64,000 bases of DNA, taken from assembly GCF_051622035.1 (NCBI RefSeq), contig NC_135358.1, positions 4,045,501 through 4,109,500 of the forward strand, given 5' to 3'. The notes beneath the pieces are model-generated. The model had not been told where the DNA came from. It saw nothing but the letters and a program-made list of their open reading frames with translations, and searched no databases. Of this stretch, positions 60,560 to 64,000 are shown piece after piece. The position numbers were made by a program, and so were the translations under genes. How positions within the stretch are numbered: the stretch's first letter is position 1; every line of letters starts with the position of its first letter. Origin of the DNA: Arctopsyche grandis. Lineage: Eukaryota > Arthropoda > Insecta > Trichoptera > Hydropsychidae.

Positions 60560-61796
60560 TCTATAATTTGGAAAGAGAATTTGTATATATGTATGTATGT
60601 ATCCTTCGTCGTCCGTAGATCGGTGACGTCATCGAACACGTGATACGATTTTTTTTTTTCGATCCATAGGCGCCGATTTGTTTTTTTCGATTCAATGGAT
60701 TCACCCCCGCGGGGCCGCAAGGCGAGTAGTTTCATGGGGCCCCGCCAGGGGCGCAGCCCCGTGGGCCCCCTAAGGGGCCGCAGCCCTACGGGGCACAGCC
60801 TTATGGGGCGCTGCCTTATGAGGCGCAGCCTTATGGGGCGCTGCCTTATGGGGCGCCGCCTTATGGGGCGCCGCCTTATGGGGCGCTGCCTTATGGAGCT
60901 CAGCCGCATGGGGCCCCGAAGGGGGCGCAGCCCCTTGGGGCCCCGAAGAGGGCGCAGGAGGGCGCAGCCTCATGGGGCGAAGCCCTTAACGGCAACTGAT
61001 CATGGGGGCGAAGCCCTAGACGGCAATTTATCGTGGGAGCGCGGAGGGGCGAAGCCCTAAAAGGCATAAACTAAGGGGGGCGAAGCGAATTAAATGCCTT
61101 AGACGGCATTTAATCATGGGGGCGTGGAGGGGCGAAGCCCTAAAAGGCATAAACTAAGGGGGGCGAAGCGAATTAAATGCCTTAGACGGCATTTAATCAT
61201 GGGGGCGTGGAGGGGCGAAGCCCTAAAAGGCATTAACTAAGGGGGGCGAAGCCCAAAACGGCATTTAATCATGGGGACGCGGAGGGGCGAAGCCCTAAAA
61301 AGCATTAACTAAGGGGGGCGAAGCCCTAGATGACATTTAATCATGGGGGCGCGGAGGGGCGAAGCCCTAAAAGCCAACTGATCATGGGGGCGAAGCCCTA
61401 TACGGCATTTAATCATCTGGGCGTGGAGGGGCGAAGGCCTAAAAGGCATTAACTAAGGGGGGCGAAGCCTTAGACGGCATTTAATCATGGGAGCGCGGAG
61501 GGGCGAAACCCTAAAAGGCAACTGATCATGGGGGTGAAGCCCTAAACGGCAATTGCTCATGGGGGCGTGGAGGGGCGAAGCCCTAGAAGGCAAAGGCTCA
61601 GGGGGGCGCCGAAGGCGAAGCCCCAGAAGGCAAAAAAAAAAAATTGATTTTTTGTTTATTTTTTTTAATTTTTTTTTTAAATTTTTAAAATTTTTTTTAA
61701 AATTATTATTTTTTTAATTAAATGTTTACTATTAGCTTAGTCATGTTTAAGAGGTTTATATTATAAATACTGAGCGAAGCCGGGTAATACAGCTAG
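60560..61796 (+). mobile_element. Probable non-autonomous Helitron carrying a minisatellite
   Basis: The 3' end ACTGAGCGAAGCCGGGTAAT then ACAGCTAG before a T matches the end at 9043. A candidate 5' end, A|TCTATAATTTGGAAAGAG, lies at 60560, by analogy with the 27471 copy. The 5' assignment is weaker, as the GTCTGTCTG block is missing. Confidence 0.55.
60690..61640 (+). repeat. G+C-rich compound minisatellite
   Basis: The first part (about 60775-60900) is a 15-bp unit GGGGCGCTGCCTTAT in about eight copies. The second (about 60960-61630) repeats GGGGCGAAGCCCTA more than a dozen times within longer units, two of which repeat at exactly 83 bp (CTAAGGGGGGCGAAGC at 61071 and 61154). GGGC-GAA-GCCC is a small hairpin. 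Frames such as the His-Lys-Ala-Ala-Pro repeat are by-products. Confidence 0.92.
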
Positions 61797-61799
61797 TTT

Positions 61800-62110
61800 A
61801 TTATAAAATTGAGTTTGTATATTATATATTTATTGAAAAATCAACAGGCCTCTGATGTAGAAATTCACAAAAACAAAGAATAAATATAACAACATAATAT
61901 CTGAGCCCAAGTATAGATTTTTACAAAATACAAAATATATCTAGTGCATATAGACAAACAAATGAGATAGAAAAGAATAAAAACTTAAGTATGACTAAAT
62001 AGGACAATGCATAATTAAACGTAAAGTGATATAATATAATTGGATAAACATATAGTGATATAATATAATTGGATAAACATAAAGTGATATAATATAATTG
62101 AAAAAAAAAA
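61800..62110 (-). mobile_element. LINE-B 3' untranslated part
   Basis: TTGAAAAATCAACAGGCCTC and CCAAGTATAGATTTTTACAA match 25864-25970. A 29-bp unit (GGATAAACATATAGTGATAT and following bases) is repeated about three times at 62020-62100. Confidence 0.8.
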
Positions 62111-62488
62111 ATATATTTATTAATAGTTTTGGACCATTGTGGCATTACAGGAAGAACCTAATGCGCCACAATGGCCTACATTTGATAAATATATAAAAAC
62201 AAGTAAATTTAGTAAAAAGCAGAAAATATGGTAAAATAAAATAATAAAACAGTAACAAAAGGAAAATAATACATCAGAAAAAAAATGAACAAAAGTGTAA
62301 AAATCAAAAATAAAATCCAAAAATCACATTCTTTGTTTACATTGAACAAAATTAAAATAGTACATAAAAATGTACAAAGGAGAAAGAAAAAGTAAAGCAA
62401 AATAAAACAAAATATGAATAAAAAATAAAATCACATTGAGGCCCAAATGGAAGAGGGTAGATTAAGATTCCACTCATACATCACATTC
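62111..62488 (-). mobile_element. LINE-A 3' copy inserted in LINE-B
   Basis: The hairpin TTTTGGACCATTGTGGC...GCGCCACAATGG is at the left. CTCAATGTGA-type bases and GAGGCCCAAATGGAAGAGGG lie towards 62460. LINE-B resumes at 62489. Confidence 0.85.
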
Positions 62489-62690
62489 AAAATATAATAG
62501 AAATGGATCAATCAGTCAAGACTCTCCTGATGGCAGTCCTGAATTGATGTAAGGAAATACCGAATAGATCAACCTCATTCAGCTCCCCGTTAAGCATACG
62601 TTGAACACGCTGGAGATGGGAATATTTAAGGGAATTGGTTTTGAAAGGATTAAGTGAAAAGAGTGCAACGTGTTTAGAATACCGTGTTTT
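62489..62690 (-). pseudogene. LINE-B reverse transcriptase end
   Basis: The minus strand reads KHVALFSLNPFKTNSLKY, then LQRVQRMLNGELNEVDLFG and ISLHQFRTAIRRVLTD with a stop, open throughout. The copy stops at about 62690 against the foldback element. Confidence 0.85.
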
Positions 62691-63045
62691 ATTAAACGTA
62701 ATTCTCGTTTTCTTGAATGATAGAATGCACACCAGATGCCTAGTAACCTTTCGATGTGCACAGATGCAATTATTAAAATTGAGTTGGATCTTTCTGGCGA
62801 GTTTAATAAGGCAAGATTCGGAACTTATCGAATATTCCCTTATTAAACTCGCCTGAAAAATCCAACTCAATTTTAATAACTACCATTTTAATAATTGCAT
62901 CTGTGCACATCGAAAGGTTACCCGTCATCTGATGTGCAATCTAGCATTCGAGAAGACGAGAATTGCATTTAAAGCAGCCGTCCGTTAATCTGTCGTTCAA
63001 TTTGTCTGGTGATTTTAGAGCAGATGCACCGCATCCTTCACGATG
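62691..63045. mobile_element. Foldback derivative of MITE family M1
   Basis: The arms at about 62701-62811 and 62840-62973 are inverted copies of each other (TAACCTTTCGATGTGCACAG and its complement). Both derive from the right half of the M1 element at 12806. An M1-type end (GCAGATGCACCGCATCC) remains at the right. A 16-bp segment is missing from the left arm. Confidence 0.8.
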
Positions 63046-64000
63046 AGGCCATTCTCAGGATGTAAGCGGTCTCCATACGTCGTCGTGTAAATGTATCGTC
63101 AAAATGTATTCTTACTGCTCATCATCGATAGATGGAGCTAGTTCAGTGACCGCCATAAGTTGACTTTAAATTGATTAATCAATAACAGTAATTATTTATT
63201 ATTTAATATAAAAATTGAATTTATAGATAAATATATTATTATTATCATTATTTTTATATTATTTAATTATATTTTTTTCTATCATTCATTTGAATTAACT
63301 ACACATATATTAATTATATGGACAGTGGGGATTGGGCTAAGTTAATATTATTATTATATTGGAATACAAATTAAAATGTACTCATAGTAAGACATCGGAG
63401 TCGCGGCTTATGAAATTTATAAACATGCTTCAAATTTCGAAAATTTAGTGGTTTTAAAAACAAACAAACGCAATAAATTTCTATTGACGAGCAGTCTTAC
63501 AAAATCATATTCGAATCAAGTGGTTAAACTTAGTAAAGATTTATTAGCATTAGATTTATTGGCTTTGCTCTGGTAATTTTTCTTTTATTGACAGCGTTAA
63601 ATCAATTTAGCAAATATATAACGGCATTTAATTAATTTTTGATAACATGTGTAAAATAAAACAAAAGTCAATATTGTTTACAAATTAAAAGTAGTCTGCA
63701 TGACGATAAATGCTCGGAATACATTGTTTATATTCAATATTATTGAGTTTATATAAAACAAACTATGCAGGGTGTATGTTACCCAACAAAGATGAAATAA
63801 ATATAAAAAAAGAAGCACCGAATTTTAATTAATTTATGAAAGAGTGGATTAAATTACGCTATAATTTAATTTTAAAATATTAATTATTTATTTCGAGCAA
63901 GTTTACACGTTTCAAAGACTGATTAATCTATTTTTTTACCAAGAAATTTCAATTCCGATAGTCTTCGGGCATTATAAAATTTTTGTACAATTAAAATTAT
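63046..64000. other. No gene seen; A+T-rich
   Basis: It begins with a copy of the short repeat R2 (63050-63092). The rest has no recognised repeat and no frame worth noting. Confidence 0.5.

Noticed and set aside
60556..61060. Open frames of about 67-121 residues with Arg-Arg-Pro or His-Lys-Ala-Ala-Pro repeats
   Set aside because: A 15-bp repeat leaves every frame open. There is no splice or start context, and composition follows the minisatellite.

Overview
The window is A+T-rich insect nuclear DNA, dense in transposable elements. It carries one recognisable host gene on the + strand. The host is judged an insect from that gene and from the repeat mix: LINE fragments, tRNA-headed SINEs, Helitrons, hAT MITEs and a short CCTAA/TTAGG-like tract. 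The order cannot be fixed from sequence alone. The TTAGG-like tract argues weakly against Diptera.

Host gene (15082-38546, +): ten coding exons encode a 426-residue secreted Ig-superfamily protein. It has a signal peptide, three Ig domains (Cys pairs 53-114, 157-207 and 250-306), a Ser/Thr/Pro and charged stalk, and a C-terminal hydrophobic tail typical of a GPI anchor. This is the layout of the Dpr-interacting protein (DIP)/lachesin family of neuronal recognition molecules. Every intron is phase 1 except intron 2 (phase 0), which splits Ig1. Intron 3 has a GC-AG boundary. Intron 1 is about 14 kb and intron 5 about 4.4 kb, and both are filled with repeats. A possible extra 3' exon (38991-39067) lies about 450 bp past the stop.

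Region 1-15081 (upstream): a 505-bp tandem SINE array (1-1334), an RTE-like LINE piece with an apurinic-type endonuclease (1335-2834), several SINE and LINE 3' fragments (2835-5775), quiet A+T-rich DNA, a Helitron 3' end (to 9043), a LINE-C fragment (10.8 kb) and a hAT MITE (12806-13179).

Region 15.2-38.5 kb (gene body): introns hold LINE-A copies (17.0, 31.8 and 35.2 kb), LINE-B (25.8-26.7 kb), a CR1/jockey-like fragment (16.5 kb), SINEs (22.9-24.7 kb), a ZBED/Buster-like hAT relic (26.7-27.4 kb), a Helitron 5' end (27.5 kb), a 16-bp perfect hairpin (24.8 kb) and an inverted 22-bp minisatellite just upstream of exon 4.

Region 38.6-64 kb (downstream): mostly nested repeats. These are SINEs, a hAT MITE with 8-bp duplications (40.6-41.1 kb), LINE-C (46.8-47.5 kb), LINE-A (48.7 kb), a 1.07-kb Helitron (52871-53940), an inverted-repeat element around telomere-like DNA (54.5-54.8 kb), a LINE cut by a 135-bp MITE (56.1 kb), a SINE cut by a hAT MITE (58.6 kb), a G+C-rich minisatellite inside a probable Helitron (60.6-61.8 kb) and LINE-A inside LINE-B (61.8-62.7 kb). 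No second host gene could be supported. The most interesting pattern is a shared 3' hairpin in the SINEs and LINE-A, with similar loops and different stems.
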